Assembly (NCBI RefSeq): GCF_024171925.1
Contig: NZ_JAMTCO010000016.1
Location: 124,001 to 188,000, forward strand
Reading direction: 5' to 3'
DNA from: Actinokineospora diospyrosa
GTDB taxonomy: Bacteria; Actinomycetota; Actinomycetes; Mycobacteriales; Pseudonocardiaceae
Length of the DNA: 64,000 nt
The notes under the pieces are model-generated. The model saw only the letters and a list, made by a program, of their open reading frames with translations, did not search any database and had not been told where the DNA came from. Positions 40,701 through 48,536 of the stretch are shown piece after piece (the first letter of the stretch is position 1; every line of letters starts with the position of its first letter). The translations under genes were made by a program, and so were the position numbers.

Positions 40701-40935
40701 CGGCGGCGCGCGGCTGCTCTACGTCTCCAAGCCGAACAAGAAGTCCGGTGCCACCGAGCGGGTCCAGACGCCGGTGCAGGGCGAGTCGGCCGAGCACTGG
40801 CTGAAGATCGTGCGGGAGGCGGCGGCGTCCACCGTGGGACCGGAGTACACGGCCTACGAGAACCCGGATTGCCCCCGGTGCCCGGTCCGCACCGCCTGCC
40901 CGCTGCACCCGAGTGGCCGCCAGGTCACCGAGTAG
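37771..40935 (+). CDS. adnA: Helicase-nuclease subunit AdnA
   Basis: ATG 37771 gives 1054 residues, close to the mycobacterial protein. Walker A is GGPGSGKTT (44-52). Motif II reads LLVDDAQHLDP, DDAQ instead of the usual DEXQ. GDPDQAIFSFRGAD is motif III. The C-terminal nuclease has VIVDIKTGKSP (catalytic D and K), framed by LAKCPLRW and CPRCPVRTAC cysteines that should hold a [4Fe-4S] cluster. AdnAB resects double-strand breaks in place of RecBCD in mycobacteria. AdnB follows after 75 nt. Confidence 0.93.
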   Translation: MVAGRSSLAPRLVRVPEPRQRALRWGEDARRVLAGADGFVRVLGGPGSGKTTLLAELAADRILRGGVDPEQLLVLTASRRAAADLRGRITALLTDQGAPRTVREPLVRTVHSYAFAVLRIQAMLHEGPGPRLLSGPEQDAVIRELLAGDIEMGAKHWPERLQPALAVPGFAEELRDLILRASERGLGPEDLIELGEREGRDEWVAAGRFGRQYEQVTLLIGSADSGIAHTTAPALDAAELVASAQLAFDTDNALLTAERERVRYLLVDDAQHLDPLQYALLRTLGGAAKEFVVAGDPDQAIFSFRGADPALLRDADPGGGTVVLGSGHRMAPAVRKAVSHLAARLPGAVRRVDKGSDNGGTVTVRLHPSAAAEASWVANQLRRAHLIDGVPWADMAVLVRSATRSVPVLHRALAAAGVPVAAPGDELPLSQQPAVRPLLALLRCAAVPSVLDPEYAEVLLASQLGGADPLALRRLRRGLRRLELTSGGDKSSDELLVEVINDDDRLSALADTEAGPVRRVAGLIALARKGIEEGIGLEQILWDVWQASGLEARWVGVASRGGPVGAQADRDLDAIVALFHTAQRYAERLPGSGITGFVDHIVSQRIAGDTLAPSAPKGDAVAVLTAHAAAGREWTVVAVPGVQEGAWPDLRLRGSLLGVERLVDVLAGVGEDASATAPLLAEERRLLLVAASRARSKLLVSAVRGEEEQPSRFLAELAGADTADTDMPVPMAEQERALVLADLVGELRQVVCDGAADPDRRSQAARQLARLAEAGVPGANPDSWYGLPELTTAVPLRDADQPVRVSPSTVEILAKCPLRWMVERHGGQDPAELAAVTGTLVHALAQAAASGVPRAELMAELEKAWHSVDAGAPWFSRREQQRVRAMVDTFLSWMGSTRSELTQVAVEREVTVELPDKITVSGRVDRLEVDADGRPVIVDIKTGKSPVSANDAQQHPQLAVYQLAVAYGAFTDVGTEPGGARLLYVSKPNKKSGATERVQTPVQGESAEHWLKIVREAAASTVGPEYTAYENPDCPRCPVRTACPLHPSGRQVTE

Positions 40936-40980
40936 CGTGATCGACTGCGGTGAGTGACGGGTTTCGTCGGTGCCGCGAGG

Positions 40981-40986
40981 TAGATT
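40981..40986 (+). promoter_or_regulatory. Candidate -10 (TAGATT) for a leaderless transcript before adnB
   Basis: TAGATT lies 7 nt before ATG 40994, the spacing expected when transcription starts at the start codon. No convincing -35 is present. If real, adnB has its own promoter in addition to read-through from adnA. Confidence 0.4.
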
Positions 40987-40993
40987 GTCGCCC

Positions 40994-41014
40994 ATGAGGT
41001 CGAGTCGCCGGTGA
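40994..41014 (+). CDS. Leaderless micro-ORF overlapping the adnB start
   Basis: ATG 40994 encodes MRSSRR and stops at TGA 41012-41014, which overlaps the adnB GTG (GTGA). With TAGATT 7 nt upstream it would be translated from a leaderless mRNA and hand ribosomes to adnB, which lacks a convincing ribosome site of its own. The same layout is found before the K+ channel gene (45699-45728). Confidence 0.35.
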   Translation: MRSSRR

Positions 41015-44000
41015 GCTTGCCGCTGCCTGGGTTGGCGCTGGTCAGCCCCCGGGAGTTGGCTGCCGAGCTGGGGCTCGCGCCGCCGACCCGGGAGCAGGCC
41101 GAGGTCATCGCGGCACCGCCGGAGCCCGCGCTGGTCGTCGCCGGGGCGGGGGCGGGCAAGACCGAGACGATGGCCGGGCGCGTGGTGTGGCTGGTCGCGA
41201 ACGGGCTCGTCACGCCGGAGCGGGTCCTCGGGTTGACCTTCACGCGTAAGGCAGCTCGTCAGCTCGCAGACCGTGTCCGTGCCCGGTTGCGCCGCCTTGC
41301 CGGGTCGCGTCTGCTCGACAAGCTCGACCCCACCGGTGAACGTAAGGCCGCGGTGTTCGCCGGTGAACCCACGATCCTCACGTACCACGCTTACGCGGGC
41401 AGGCTCGTCGCCGAACATGGCCTACGTCTACCGGTGGAGCCCGGTGCCCGGTTGCTCACGGAGACCGCGTCGTGGCAGACCGCGCACCGCGTTGTGTCCA
41501 CCTGGGGCCACGACCTCGACACCGACTATGTGCCTGCGACCGTCACCCAATACCTGCTGTCGCTCGCAGGTGAGCTCGCCGAGCACCTAGTGGACGCAGA
41601 TACCTTGCGTAGGCATGCCGAGGCTGTGTGCGCTGCGATCGAGTCCGCCCCTCGCGCTAAGGGCCAGCGCGCTGAGCCCTCTCAAGACCTGCAGAAGGTT
41701 CTTGTCACGCAACGGTTCCGGATCGCACTGCTACCACTGGTTCAGGCCTACGCGGACCGCAAGCGTCGTGAGGGAGCGCTCGACTTCGGCGACCAGATGT
41801 CCTTGGCGGCCAAGCTCGCGGCGGGTCATCCCGAGGTGGTGCAAGGCGAGCGAGCTCGATTCGGCGCGGTACTGCTAGATGAGTACCAGGACACCGGCCA
41901 CTCGCAGCGGGTCTTGTTGCGGTCGCTGTTCGGCAGCTCCTTGGAGTACCCGAACGCCGAGCCGATGCCGGTAACCGCGGTCGGTGACCCTGCCCAAGCG
42001 ATCTACGGTTGGCGTGGCGCGAGCGCGGCGAACCTACCTCGGTTCACCACCGACTTCCCGCAGAAGCACCGTGGCCGCAAGGAACCCGCGACCCGCTACG
42101 GCCTGCTCACCAGTTTCCGCAATCCACCCGAGGTGCTAGAACTCGCCAACGCGGTCTCCGCGCCACTTCGCCGTAGTGGCCTTGAGGTCGACGAGCTGCG
42201 CGCCCGTGACGAGGCCCCGCCCGGTGACATCCGGCTCGCCCTGCTGTCCGATGTGGACACCGAGGTCACCTGGGTGGCCGACCAGGTCGCCGCGCGCTGG
42301 CACGCCGCGGTCGAGGAGCACGGGACACCGCCGACGGCCGCGGTCCTGGTGCGCCGCCGCGCGGACATGGCCGACATCGCGACCGCCCTGCGCGAGCGGG
42401 GGCTGCCGGTCGAGGTCGTCGGCCTCGGCGGGCTGCTCGACGAGCCCGAGGTCCGCGACCTGGTCAGCACCCTGCGCGTGCTGATCGACCCGCTCGCCGG
42501 GACCGCGGCGGCCCGGCTGCTCACCGGGTCCCGCTGGCGCGTGGGTGCCGCGGACCTGGCCGCGCTGTGGAACCGGGCCCGCACCCTCGCGGGCGCCTTC
42601 GCCATCGAGCCGGGCGCTTTGGTCCCCGGTGAGGGCGTCGAGCAGGCAGGCTTGGTCGACGCGATCGACGACCCCGGCGACGCGGACGCCTACTCGGCGG
42701 CTGGTTATCAACGCATCCGCCACCTCGGGCGCGAGTTGACCATGCTGCGCCGCAGGCTCGACCAGCCGCTGCCGGAACTGGTCGCCGACGTGGAGCGCAC
42801 CATGCTGCTCGACATCGAGGCCACCGCCCGGCGCGGTGGCGCGGGCCGGGCGCACCTGGACGCGTTCGCCGATGTCGTCGCCGACTACGCGCAAGCCGCC
42901 CCGGCGGCGAGCCTGGCCGCGCTGCTGGATTACCTCGCCACCGCCGAGGCGGCCGAGGACGGGCTGGAACCCGGTGAGGTCGAGGTCGCCGAGGACCGGG
43001 TGCAGATCGTCACCGTGCACTCCGCGAAGGGCCTGGAGTGGGAGGTCGTCGCGGTCCCGCACGTGGTGCGCGACGTGTTCCCCAGCGGCAGGCGCGGCGG
43101 CAGTTGGCTGCGCACGGTCACCGAACTGCCCGCCGACCTGCGCGGCGACGCCGTCGACCTGCCCGAGCTGAACCTGGCGGGCGCGGCGAACCGCAAGGAG
43201 GTCGAGCAGCTGCTGAAGATCCACAACGAGGAGTTCGCCGAGCGCGGGCTGCTCGAGGAGCGGCGGCTGTTCTACGTCGCGCTGACCAGGGCCGAGCGGA
43301 CGCTGCTGGTGTCGGGCCACTGGTGGGCCCGCACCGGGTCGACCCCGCGCGGGCCCTCGGAGCTGCTGACCGGGTTGGCGGACTACGAGTCCTTCGTGGA
43401 CACCTGGGCCGAGGAGCCCGAGGACGGCGCGGACAACCCGCTGGCCGCGGTGGTCCGGTCCGCGCGCTGGCCAGCCGATCCGTTGCGCGACCGGCGCCCC
43501 GACGTGGCGGAGGGGGCCGAACTGGTGCGCGCCGAGCTGGCGGCGCTGCGGGCGGGGGAGGAGCCGGAAGCCGAGGAGGACGACCCGGACGGCTGGGTGC
43601 GCGACACCGACGTGCTGCTGGCCGAGCGCGCTGCGGGTGGGCGCCAGGAGCAGGTGCGGTTGCCCGACCAGCTCTCGGTGAGCCAGCTCGTCGAGCTCGC
43701 CACCGACCCGACCGCGCTGGCCCGCCGGTTGCGCCGCCCGCTGCCCTTCCCGCCCAACCCGGTCGCCCGCCGCGGTACCGCCTTCCACGCCTGGTTGGAG
43801 CGCCGCTTCGGCTCCCGGGCCCTGCTCGACCTCGACGAACTCCCCGGCGCCGCAGACGACGACGCTGCCCCGGACACCGACCTCGACGCCCTGCGCGAGG
43901 CATTCCTGGCCGGTGACTGGGCCAACCGGACCCCGCACGAGGTCGAGGTCCCGTTCGCCACCGAGCTGGACGGGGTCGCCATCCGCGGCCGCATGGACGC

Positions 44001-44259
44001 CGTCTACCTGGACCCCGACGGCGGCTGGACGGTCGTGGACTGGAAGACCGGCCGCGTCCCCGACGCCGACCAGCTGCCCGCTCTCACCGTCCAGCTGGCC
44101 GCGTACCGGCTCGCCTGGTCCGGCCTCTCCGGTGTCCCGCTCGACCAGGTGCGCGCCGCCTTCCACTACGTCCGCCCCAACAGGACCCTGCGCCCGGCCG
44201 ACCTCCTCGACGCCGACGGCCTCCGCGCCCTGCTGCGCGGCGTCCCGCACGCCGAGTAA
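41011..44259 (+). CDS. adnB: Helicase-nuclease subunit AdnB
   Basis: The 1082-residue protein has a complete UvrD-type motor: Walker A VVAGAGAGKTETM, LTFTRKAARQLADRV (Ia), LLDEYQDTGHSQR (II), VGDPAQAIYGWRGAS (III), and VTVHSAKGLEWEVVAVPHV (V). The C-terminal RecB-like nuclease has RGTAFHAWLERRF (His) and WTVVDWKTGRVP (D..K) followed by QLAAYRLAW. With AdnA it forms the heterodimeric end-resection machine. It starts at GTG 41011, overlapping a six-codon ORF. Confidence 0.93.
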   Translation: MSLPLPGLALVSPRELAAELGLAPPTREQAEVIAAPPEPALVVAGAGAGKTETMAGRVVWLVANGLVTPERVLGLTFTRKAARQLADRVRARLRRLAGSRLLDKLDPTGERKAAVFAGEPTILTYHAYAGRLVAEHGLRLPVEPGARLLTETASWQTAHRVVSTWGHDLDTDYVPATVTQYLLSLAGELAEHLVDADTLRRHAEAVCAAIESAPRAKGQRAEPSQDLQKVLVTQRFRIALLPLVQAYADRKRREGALDFGDQMSLAAKLAAGHPEVVQGERARFGAVLLDEYQDTGHSQRVLLRSLFGSSLEYPNAEPMPVTAVGDPAQAIYGWRGASAANLPRFTTDFPQKHRGRKEPATRYGLLTSFRNPPEVLELANAVSAPLRRSGLEVDELRARDEAPPGDIRLALLSDVDTEVTWVADQVAARWHAAVEEHGTPPTAAVLVRRRADMADIATALRERGLPVEVVGLGGLLDEPEVRDLVSTLRVLIDPLAGTAAARLLTGSRWRVGAADLAALWNRARTLAGAFAIEPGALVPGEGVEQAGLVDAIDDPGDADAYSAAGYQRIRHLGRELTMLRRRLDQPLPELVADVERTMLLDIEATARRGGAGRAHLDAFADVVADYAQAAPAASLAALLDYLATAEAAEDGLEPGEVEVAEDRVQIVTVHSAKGLEWEVVAVPHVVRDVFPSGRRGGSWLRTVTELPADLRGDAVDLPELNLAGAANRKEVEQLLKIHNEEFAERGLLEERRLFYVALTRAERTLLVSGHWWARTGSTPRGPSELLTGLADYESFVDTWAEEPEDGADNPLAAVVRSARWPADPLRDRRPDVAEGAELVRAELAALRAGEEPEAEEDDPDGWVRDTDVLLAERAAGGRQEQVRLPDQLSVSQLVELATDPTALARRLRRPLPFPPNPVARRGTAFHAWLERRFGSRALLDLDELPGAADDDAAPDTDLDALREAFLAGDWANRTPHEVEVPFATELDGVAIRGRMDAVYLDPDGGWTVVDWKTGRVPDADQLPALTVQLAAYRLAWSGLSGVPLDQVRAAFHYVRPNRTLRPADLLDADGLRALLRGVPHAE

Positions 44260-44317
44260 CGGACCGACTCCGCAACCGATCTACAGTGGCGTGACTCGAC
44301 CGACGGGGGAGCCCCAC

Positions 44318-45652
44318 GTGTCCACTGGGATCCGCAACGATGAGCCTGCCTCTAAAGACACGCTCGACCGGGACAAGATGGCCCGGGCGCTCGCAGCGGC
44401 TGTTCGCGTGTGTGGCACCCCGCTCGTGGTTGGTGTCTACGGGTCATGGGGGACCGGCAAGACTTCCTTGATGCGGTTGGTGCAAGACGAGCTGCGCAAG
44501 GAGCCCGACTACTACACGGTTTGGTTCGACTCGTGGCAGCACCAGTTCGACGACAACCCCGCCATCGGCCTGCTGCACACCATGGTCACCCAGCTCGGCC
44601 TCGGTGAGGACGAGGACGCCCAGGAGTTGCTCACCGCGGTGGCGGGTGCCTTCACCGATCTCACCCAGTGGGTCCAACCGCTCGTTGACTCCACCCTGCA
44701 GTTGGACGAGCTCCGGGAGAGGTTCCTCAAGGAGCGATTCGCGGCAAGAGAGCAACAGATCCTCCTAAGAGACCACCTCATCAAGCTGCTCGCTAAAGCC
44801 ACCAAGGGCGGCAAGATCCGGCTGACGTTCTTCATAGACGACCTCGACCGGTGCCTGCCCGAGTACATCCTCAAGACCCTTGAGGCGCTGAAGCTGTTCC
44901 TCAACCTCCCGGACTGCGTGTTCATCCTCGGCGTCGACCGGGACGCGCTGGAGAGCACCATCCGGACCCGCTACGGCGACGAGGGCATCAGCGAGCACTA
45001 CCTGGACAAGATCGTCCAGGTCCCGTTCGCGCTGCCGCCGATCACCAAGGCCGCCGCGACCCGGTTCGTCCGCTCGATGCTGCCCGACGAGCTGGCGGGC
45101 CTGACCGAGCACATCGTCGCCGGGCTCGACCCCAACCCGCGCGGGCTCAAGCGGTTCGTCAACTCGTTCATCCTCAACAACGAGCTGGCCAAGCAGATCT
45201 TCGAGGGGCCCGCCTACGACCCCAAGGTGCTGGCCTACCTGCTGATCGTCCAGTACCGGTTGCCCGCGTTCTACAAGGAGGTCGTCGACTCCCGGCAGGC
45301 GCTGATCGCCAGCGGGCCGGACAAGACGGTCAACAAGATCAGCGACGTCTCGGTGATCAAGCTGGCCGAGCTGGTGAGGCGCGACACCACGGCCCTGGAC
45401 GGGTACATCTACCTGTCCGAGGTGGTCAGCGTGCGCCGGATCGCCTTCGACCTGGTCGTCACCGAGGTCGGCGAGTTCCGCATCCAGCTGATCAGGGTGT
45501 TGCGCGAGCAGCTCGGGCTCAGCCTCAAAGACGCCAAGGACCTGGTCGAGACCGGCGTCCCGATCACCATCGCCACCGCGCTGAGCAGGGAGAAGGCCGA
45601 CGGGCTGCTGGTCAAGGTGCGCGAGACCGGCAGCACGGCGGAGATCGTCTGA
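44318..45652 (+). CDS. KAP-family P-loop NTPase with C-terminal L7/L12-like domain
   Basis: The 444-residue protein starts at GTG 44318 after GGGGGAG. Walker A is VGVYGSWGTGKTSLMRL (about 38-54) and Walker B is LTFFIDDLDRCLPEYI, with VFILGVDRDALESTI, the KAP order. Many KAP proteins have membrane spans between the two Walker motifs; here that insert is helical and soluble. The last 68 residues, from FDLVVTEVGEF through LREQLGLSLKDAKDLVE to the end, align along the whole L7/L12 C-terminal domain. It lies between adnB and the K+ channel. KAP proteins include the phage-exclusion protein PifA, so a defence role is possible but unproven. Confidence 0.85.
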   Translation: MSTGIRNDEPASKDTLDRDKMARALAAAVRVCGTPLVVGVYGSWGTGKTSLMRLVQDELRKEPDYYTVWFDSWQHQFDDNPAIGLLHTMVTQLGLGEDEDAQELLTAVAGAFTDLTQWVQPLVDSTLQLDELRERFLKERFAAREQQILLRDHLIKLLAKATKGGKIRLTFFIDDLDRCLPEYILKTLEALKLFLNLPDCVFILGVDRDALESTIRTRYGDEGISEHYLDKIVQVPFALPPITKAAATRFVRSMLPDELAGLTEHIVAGLDPNPRGLKRFVNSFILNNELAKQIFEGPAYDPKVLAYLLIVQYRLPAFYKEVVDSRQALIASGPDKTVNKISDVSVIKLAELVRRDTTALDGYIYLSEVVSVRRIAFDLVVTEVGEFRIQLIRVLREQLGLSLKDAKDLVETGVPITIATALSREKADGLLVKVRETGSTAEIV

Positions 45653-45685
45653 GGGTGGGAGCGAGCGGATCCGGGGGCGGGTGGG

Positions 45686-45691
45686 TAGCCT
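45686..45691 (+). promoter_or_regulatory. Candidate -10 (TAGCCT) for a leaderless transcript before the K+ channel gene
   Basis: TAGCCT ends 7 nt before GTG 45699, which opens a nine-codon ORF overlapping the channel gene start. This repeats the arrangement seen before adnB. Confidence 0.4.
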
Positions 45692-45698
45692 TCCCGCC

Positions 45699-45728
45699 GT
45701 GAGTCGCACGGTGGGGCAGTGGCGGTGA
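45699..45728 (+). CDS. Leaderless micro-ORF overlapping the K+ channel start
   Basis: GTG 45699 encodes VSRTVGQWR and stops at TGA 45726-45728, overlapping the channel GTG at 45725 (GTGA). The channel gene has no good ribosome site, so coupling through this micro-ORF would explain how it is translated. Confidence 0.35.
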   Translation: MSRTVGQWR

Positions 45729-46786
45729 TCCGCCCTCGACGGTCTGACGACCTCGCGGCGCGGGCCGAGCACGACCTGGTCGGGATCATCCGCATGCCGG
45801 AGGGCAGCGTCAGCCCGGTCACCTCGATCCTCCGCCGGATCGTGTGGGCGCTGGTCGCGCTGTTCGCGGCCGTGCTGCTGGTCTACCTCGACCGGGACGG
45901 CTACCGCGACGTCAACGACGACGGGATCTCCTTCCTCGACGCGGTGTACTACGCCACGGTGTCGCTCTCGACCACCGGGTACGGCGACATCACCCCCTAC
46001 AGCGACTCGGCGCGGCTGACCAACATCCTGGTCATCACCCCGCTGCGCGTCCTCTTCCTCATCGTCCTGGTCGGCACCACCCTCGCGGTGCTGACCGAGC
46101 GCTCACGGCAGGCATTCAAGATCCAACGGTGGAGGTCGAAGGTGCGGGACCACGTGGTCGTCGTCGGCTACGGCACCAAGGGGCGGTCGGCGGTGAGCGC
46201 GGTCCTCTCCGACGGGGTGGAACCCAGCCGCATCGTCGTCGTGGACACCGACCAGGCGATGCTCGACGCGGCGTCGGCGTTGGGGTTGGTGACCGTGCAC
46301 GGCTCGGGCACCCGCGCCGACGTGTTGCGGGTGGCGGGCGTGCCCAGGGCGAAGTCGGTGGTCGTCGCCGCCAGCCGGGACGACTCCGCCGTGCTGATCA
46401 CCCTCACCGCCCGTGAGATGTCGCCCAGCGCCCAGATCGTGGCGGCGGTGCGCGAGACCGAGAACGTCCACCTGCTGCGGCAGTCCGGTGCGAACCAGGT
46501 CGTGGTGTCCAGCGAGACCGCCGGTCGGCTGCTCGGCATGGCCACCCACACGCCTACGGTCGTGGACATGGTCGAGGACCTCATCACCCCGGACGAGGGC
46601 TTGGCCATCGCCGAGCGCGAGGTCGAGCCGAGCGAGATCGGTGGTTCGCCGAGGCACCTGCCCGACATCGTGCTCGGGCTGGTGCGGGCCGGGAAGCTCT
46701 ACCGGGTGGACTCCTCGGAGGCTGACGCCATCGAGTACGGCGACCGGTTGCTCTACATCCGGAAGGTAACCCCGGCCGAGGACTGA
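45725..46786 (+). CDS. Two-span potassium channel with RCK/TrkA domains (Rv3200c type)
   Basis: The 353-residue protein has TM1 (RIVWALVALFAAVLLVYL), a pore loop with the K+ filter STTGYGDITP, TM2 (LRVLFLIVLVGTTLAVL), a cytosolic TrkA-N domain (HVVVVGYGTKGRSAVSAVL) and a TrkA-C-like end (VLGLVRAGKLYRVD). It resembles MthK-type gated K+ channels. The start is GTG 45725, or GTG 45719 six nt earlier. In mycobacteria it follows adnB directly; here the KAP gene is between. Confidence 0.88.
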   Translation: MIRPRRSDDLAARAEHDLVGIIRMPEGSVSPVTSILRRIVWALVALFAAVLLVYLDRDGYRDVNDDGISFLDAVYYATVSLSTTGYGDITPYSDSARLTNILVITPLRVLFLIVLVGTTLAVLTERSRQAFKIQRWRSKVRDHVVVVGYGTKGRSAVSAVLSDGVEPSRIVVVDTDQAMLDAASALGLVTVHGSGTRADVLRVAGVPRAKSVVVAASRDDSAVLITLTAREMSPSAQIVAAVRETENVHLLRQSGANQVVVSSETAGRLLGMATHTPTVVDMVEDLITPDEGLAIAEREVEPSEIGGSPRHLPDIVLGLVRAGKLYRVDSSEADAIEYGDRLLYIRKVTPAED

Positions 46787-46818
46787 CGGCTCCTTGCGCG
46801 GTCTGCGACGATCCGGGG

Positions 46819-47229
46819 ATGCGAGTCCCCTTCGCCATCCCGGCTCCCGCCTTGAAGTTGGCGGCGGTCGCGGCATTCAGCGTCGTCGTGGCGCTGGGGC
46901 TGGCATTGGCGGGCGCGTTAGGGCACTGGTCCAGTGGTCCTACGACGGTTACGACGGTTCAGGCGACAGTTCTCGCTGGCGTGCCTTGCGACGGTAGTGG
47001 CCTGGAACGAGTCTCTTACCCCACCGACCACGGCACGCAAGAGGCTCGCCTCGACGCTTGCGGTCATCAGTCGGGGGAGAAGGTAGAGGTAACCGTCGGG
47101 GATGGCGTTGTCCACCTCGCGCGGGCCACGACGGGGGCAACGCTCGACGCGCGCCCGTTCGCCGTGGTCCTCCTCGTCTTTGCCGGGATCGCCGGGGCCT
47201 GGTTCACCCAGCTCAAGCGGCGCGACTAA
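46819..47229 (+). CDS. Two-span membrane protein of unknown function
   Basis: The 136-residue protein has a first span around LAAVAAFSVVVALGLALAGAL, a predicted extracytoplasmic domain with two cysteines (GVPCDGSG, LDACGHQSGE) that may pair, and a second span (FAVVLLVFAGIAGAWF) ending in KRRD. No family is recognised. The stop overlaps the convergent peptidase gene by 4 nt. Confidence 0.6.
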   Translation: MRVPFAIPAPALKLAAVAAFSVVVALGLALAGALGHWSSGPTTVTTVQATVLAGVPCDGSGLERVSYPTDHGTQEARLDACGHQSGEKVEVTVGDGVVHLARATTGATLDARPFAVVLLVFAGIAGAWFTQLKRRD

Positions 47230-48455
47230 GACACGTCGGCAGCGGCGGCCAGCCAGGTGTTGCACGGCATGGTCCGGTTGTTCTTAAAACCGTGCTCCTG
47301 CCAGGCGCCGTAGTGCTGGGGGCTGCCGTGGTCCGGCTGGACACCTTGCTGCCAGTCTCCCCGCGTGTAGCCGTCCGCGAGCATGTCCCGGATGAAGGTG
47401 TCGGTGATAGAGCCGCCGCCGTGCTGCCCGCCCGCGAACCACATGCCGCCGAAGCATTGCGCCTGCAACTCCGAGCGCCTTGATAGCTCCAACCCGGTCG
47501 GGGTCTGGTCGCCTGCCTCGTAGCGGGCATCCCAGTAGGCGTCGTTGATGCCGGAGATCGCCTGGATGTGGTGGCCGAACTCGTGCGAGAACAGCGCGAG
47601 GTAGACCCCGGCCTTGTTGCCGTACTGCTCGATCTGGAGGCCCTCGTAGGGCATGTAGATCGTGTTGTCCTGTCCGCAATAGAAGGCTGCCCACGTGGAC
47701 TTGGCCGTACCGCAGGCACTGGACCAGGTCTCACCGGGCGGGAACTTCAGCGCGGGGGTGAAGTACGGGAGGTTCGCGCGTTGCATCACCGGCGCCCACG
47801 CCTTGTCGAAGCACGGCAGGGCTGCCGTGAAGAACGCCTGCGCCGACTGGGGGTCGCTGCGCCAAGCGGGGAGGTTGCAGGTGACCACGCTGACGCCGTT
47901 GGTGGCGCTGAACAGCGGGTTGTCGCCCAGTGCGTGAACCGGTTGCGGACCTGCCTGCGTAGTCGTCGTCGGTTGCGAGGACCGCGTCGTGCCGCGCGTT
48001 GTTGTGGTCGTGGTCGTACTACGAGTCGGTCTGGATGTCGTAGTAGCGGTGGTTGTCGTCGTAGTGCGCGAGGCCGACGTGGTGGTGGGGGCGGAGTAAC
48101 CGACATCGTTGGGTCGACTGCGCTTGCCCGCCAGTTGGACATATCCGACGAAGGCCGCGCCCGCGAGTAAGAGGGTCACCAGACTGATCGCGACAACGAG
48201 GCCGGTGTTCGACTTCGGCTGCACCGGAACGTATCCGGGCGGCGGCCCGTACCAGGCGGTCCTCTGTGGATATTGCTGTGGATACTGCTGGGGGTAGGGC
48301 TGCTGGGAGGGCTGCTGGTAGTGGCCGTGCGGCGGGTAGCCGGGTTGCGGGTAGGCCTGCGGGTGGTTCGGTAATGCCATCGGCGGCGGTGCTACCGGCA
48401 TCGGCGGCGGGTATGGGCCATGTGGACGCCACGGACCCATGGGCGGATGGCTCAT
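47226..48455 (-). CDS. Membrane-anchored neutral zinc metallopeptidase (YpfJ/PF04228 type)
   Basis: The 409-residue protein has a Pro/Gln/Tyr-rich cytosolic head of about 110 residues, one span (GLVVAISLVTLLLAGAAFVG), a Thr-rich linker and an outer peptidase domain with LFSHEFGHHIQAISG (HEXXH). AACFGG-like and FIRDMLADGYTRGDWQ segments match the YpfJ family. Paired cysteines suggest disulphides. ATG 48455 follows GGGGGAA. Natural substrates are unknown. Confidence 0.85.
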   Translation of the reverse strand: MSHPPMGPWRPHGPYPPPMPVAPPPMALPNHPQAYPQPGYPPHGHYQQPSQQPYPQQYPQQYPQRTAWYGPPPGYVPVQPKSNTGLVVAISLVTLLLAGAAFVGYVQLAGKRSRPNDVGYSAPTTTSASRTTTTTTATTTSRPTRSTTTTTTTRGTTRSSQPTTTTQAGPQPVHALGDNPLFSATNGVSVVTCNLPAWRSDPQSAQAFFTAALPCFDKAWAPVMQRANLPYFTPALKFPPGETWSSACGTAKSTWAAFYCGQDNTIYMPYEGLQIEQYGNKAGVYLALFSHEFGHHIQAISGINDAYWDARYEAGDQTPTGLELSRRSELQAQCFGGMWFAGGQHGGGSITDTFIRDMLADGYTRGDWQQGVQPDHGSPQHYGAWQEHGFKNNRTMPCNTWLAAAADVS

Positions 48456-48522
48456 CGTTCCCCCGTGTCGGCTGGAGTTGGCCAATTCGGCCAGACCGGC
48501 GGTGAGCATAAGGGCGCTCGGC

Positions 48523-48528
48523 TATCGT
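48523..48528 (+). promoter_or_regulatory. Candidate -10 (TATCGT) of the DUF2207 gene
   Basis: TATCGT ends 8 nt before GTG 48537, compatible with a leaderless transcript. The divergent peptidase gene starts about 80 bp away on the other strand. Confidence 0.35.
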
Positions 48529-48536
48529 TCGCTGCC

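Noticed and set aside
43913-44317. N-terminal extension of the KAP protein into the adnB 3' end
   Set aside because: The frame is open, but it overlaps conserved AdnB nuclease sequence, and GTG 44318 has a strong GGGGGAG site.
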